Origin: an uncultured Clostridia bacterium
GTDB taxonomy: Bacteria; Bacillota_A; Clostridia; TANB77; CAG-508
DNA length: 6,277 bases
Reading direction: 5' to 3'
NCBI GenBank assembly: GCA_947594095.1
Contig: CANQEA010000077.1
Location: forward strand, 1 to 6,277
Shown here: one piece after another, positions 5,632 through 6,277 of the stretch
Layout: each line of letters begins with the position of its first letter
How positions within the stretch are numbered: position 1 is the stretch's first letter
Notes under the pieces: generated by a model
Database searches by the model: none
What the model saw: the letters and a program-made list of their open reading frames with translations, nothing else
Told to the model about the DNA's origin: nothing
Program-made: the position numbers and the translations under genes

Positions 5632-5656
5632 ATCTTTAAGTAAAATACTTAAAGAT
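5632..5656. repeat. 25-base palindrome, copy 2
   Basis: ATCTTTAAGTA (5632-5642) and TACTTAAAGAT (5646-5656) form a perfect 11-pair stem around an AAA loop. It is the inverted partner of the copy at 5452-5476. On the minus strand the stem is followed by a run of T's, so it could act as a weak minus-strand terminator, but no minus-strand gene reads into it. Confidence 0.8.
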
Positions 5657-5683
5657 AAAAATCGACAAAAAAATAAAAAAATA

Positions 5684-5712
5684 TTGACAATAAAACTAAC
5701 TATTCATATAAT
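5684..5712 (+). promoter_or_regulatory. Full-consensus promoter of the pilin-like gene
   Basis: TTGACA (5684-5689) and TATAAT (5707-5712), both perfect SigA hexamers, are separated by exactly 17 bases. Transcription should start near 5719, giving a leader of about 130 bases before ATG 5849. This is the strongest promoter in the window. Confidence 0.82.
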
Positions 5713-5747
5713 AAACTTAACACATAGTAAAAATAGTTTTTAATATT

Positions 5748-5773
5748 ATATAGAAAAAATAATATTTCTATAT
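5748..5773 (+). other. Stem-loop in the pilin mRNA leader
   Basis: ATATAGAAA (5748-5756) pairs with TTTCTATAT (5765-5773) around an 8-base loop, about 30 bases into the predicted transcript. All but two pairs are A-U, so stability is modest. It may influence mRNA lifetime or translation; it does not cover the ribosome site (5835-5840) and resembles no riboswitch I know. Confidence 0.4.
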
Positions 5774-5848
5774 TAAATTATATAATTGTTATTCTAAGGA
5801 ATAATAAAGCAAAATGAGTAAATAATAACAAAAGAAGGAGTGAAAAAA

Positions 5849-6277
5849 ATGTTAAAAAAGCACAAACGAACAAAAAAAACGAAGTACAAAAATGTACAAA
5901 CAAAAAACAAAGGTATTACATTAATTGCGTTAGTGATAACCATAATTGTAATACTAATTTTAGCTCGGAGTAAGCATTAACACACTTTTTGGAGATAATG
6001 GATTACTTACAAAAGCAGATGAGGCAAGAAGAGCAAACGAAAAAGCAGGAATACAAGACAGGATAGAAACAGAAGTACTAGCAAGCTATGGAACAAATGG
6101 AAAAATTGATTTTGAACAATTAAATAGTAATTTAAAGGCACATATTTCTGGTATAACACACGATGGACAATCTTTAGATGATAGCCCCATAACAAAATTA
6201 CCAGCAACAGTAGTAGTAGACGGATATGAAATAGAGATTAAAGGAGATACAAAAGAAATTGCGGAAGAGCCATTTAC
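5849..6277 (+). pseudogene. Prepilin-like protein, frame broken by an extra C; runs off window
   Basis: The gene starts at ATG 5849 with AAGGAG (5835-5840) eight bases upstream. The 22-residue basic leader ends NKG, followed by ITLIALVITIIVILILA, the class III-type signal cut by a prepilin peptidase between Gly22 and Ile23, and the hydrophobic N-terminal pilin helix. Position +5 is Ala rather than the usual Glu, as I recall for a large clostridial pilin-like family (KGITLIALV). In the starting frame it ends after 43 residues (LARSKH, stop 5978-5980). Skipping one base, the C at 5966, restores the family sequence LAGVSINTLFGDNGLLTKADEARRANEKAGIQ and an open frame to the window edge. The second part has no start codon nearby, so both parts form one gene. 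The globular domain after the helix is unrecognised. It probably encodes a pilin or secreted pseudopilin; its full length is unknown. The break could be a mutation or a sequence error. Confidence 0.85.

Larger units (their letters stand above)
5332..5848. other. Long noncoding regulatory region before the pilin-like gene
   Basis: These 517 bases hold no convincing gene. They contain three plus-strand promoter candidates (5369-5397, 5577-5605, 5684-5712), two near-identical 25-base palindromes (5452-5476 and 5632-5656), and several smaller AT-rich stems (CTTATAA 5488-5494 with TTATAAG 5512-5518; TAGAAA 5561-5566 with TTTCTA 5572-5577; one in the pilin leader at 5748-5773). Two tiny open frames, 5350-5394 and 5422-5472, lack proper ribosome sites. 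The stretch is far longer than other gaps in the window and its function is probably regulatory. Confidence 0.6.

Noticed and set aside
6007..6207. Minus-strand open frame near the right end
   Set aside because: It is antisense to the pilin-like coding sequence and Leu-rich with no ribosome site.

Overview
The window is very AT-rich and carries typical low-GC Gram-positive signals: GGAGG-type ribosome binding sites, SigA-like and extended -10 promoters, and a type A RNase P RNA. The protein families (Clostridia-style TrmB with an NPWP motif, a zinc-ribbon/coiled-coil protein, and a prepilin starting K-G-I-T-L-I-A-L) point to a member of the Clostridia, probably a gut or host-associated anaerobe. 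This placement is inferred from composition and family resemblance, since no search could be run.

Layout, left to right. (1) 93-775: a zinc-ribbon, coiled-coil protein whose charged tail continues in another frame after an A-run. It ends at a hairpin terminator shared with the convergent small minus-strand gene at 819-1100. (2) 1219-2160: a membrane-anchored extracytoplasmic protein with a Ser/Gly/Gln linker and a TTG start. (3) 2201-2548: rnpB, the RNase P RNA, with its own extended -10 promoter. (4) 2606-3131: an overlapping antitoxin/toxin pair (RelE/ParE type) 57 bases after rnpB. (5) 4000-3123, minus strand: an RluA-family pseudouridine synthase split by a -1 frameshift at a run of eight A's. 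It converges on and overlaps the toxin gene. (6) 4165-5331: trmB (tRNA m7G46 methyltransferase) and, 6 bases later, a protein built of six exact 25-residue DUF4116-like repeats. The rluA-like and trmB genes diverge from two similar promoters. (7) 5332-5848: about 520 noncoding bases with three promoter candidates and two near-identical 25-base palindromes in inverted orientation. (8) 5849-window end: a prepilin-like gene with its frame broken by one extra C; it runs off the right edge.

The housekeeping theme is RNA processing and modification (rnpB, RluA-like, TrmB), with a toxin-antitoxin module inserted between. The accessory interest lies at the right end, where an elaborate upstream region feeds a surface or secreted pilin-like gene.

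Three otherwise well-preserved genes each carry a single-base frame break. That pattern suggests sequencing or assembly errors, although the A8 site in the pseudouridine synthase is also a plausible -1 slippage site. I did not find a convincing undescribed multi-gene system. The best leads are the inverted palindromes around a promoter upstream of the pilin gene and the A8 slip site.
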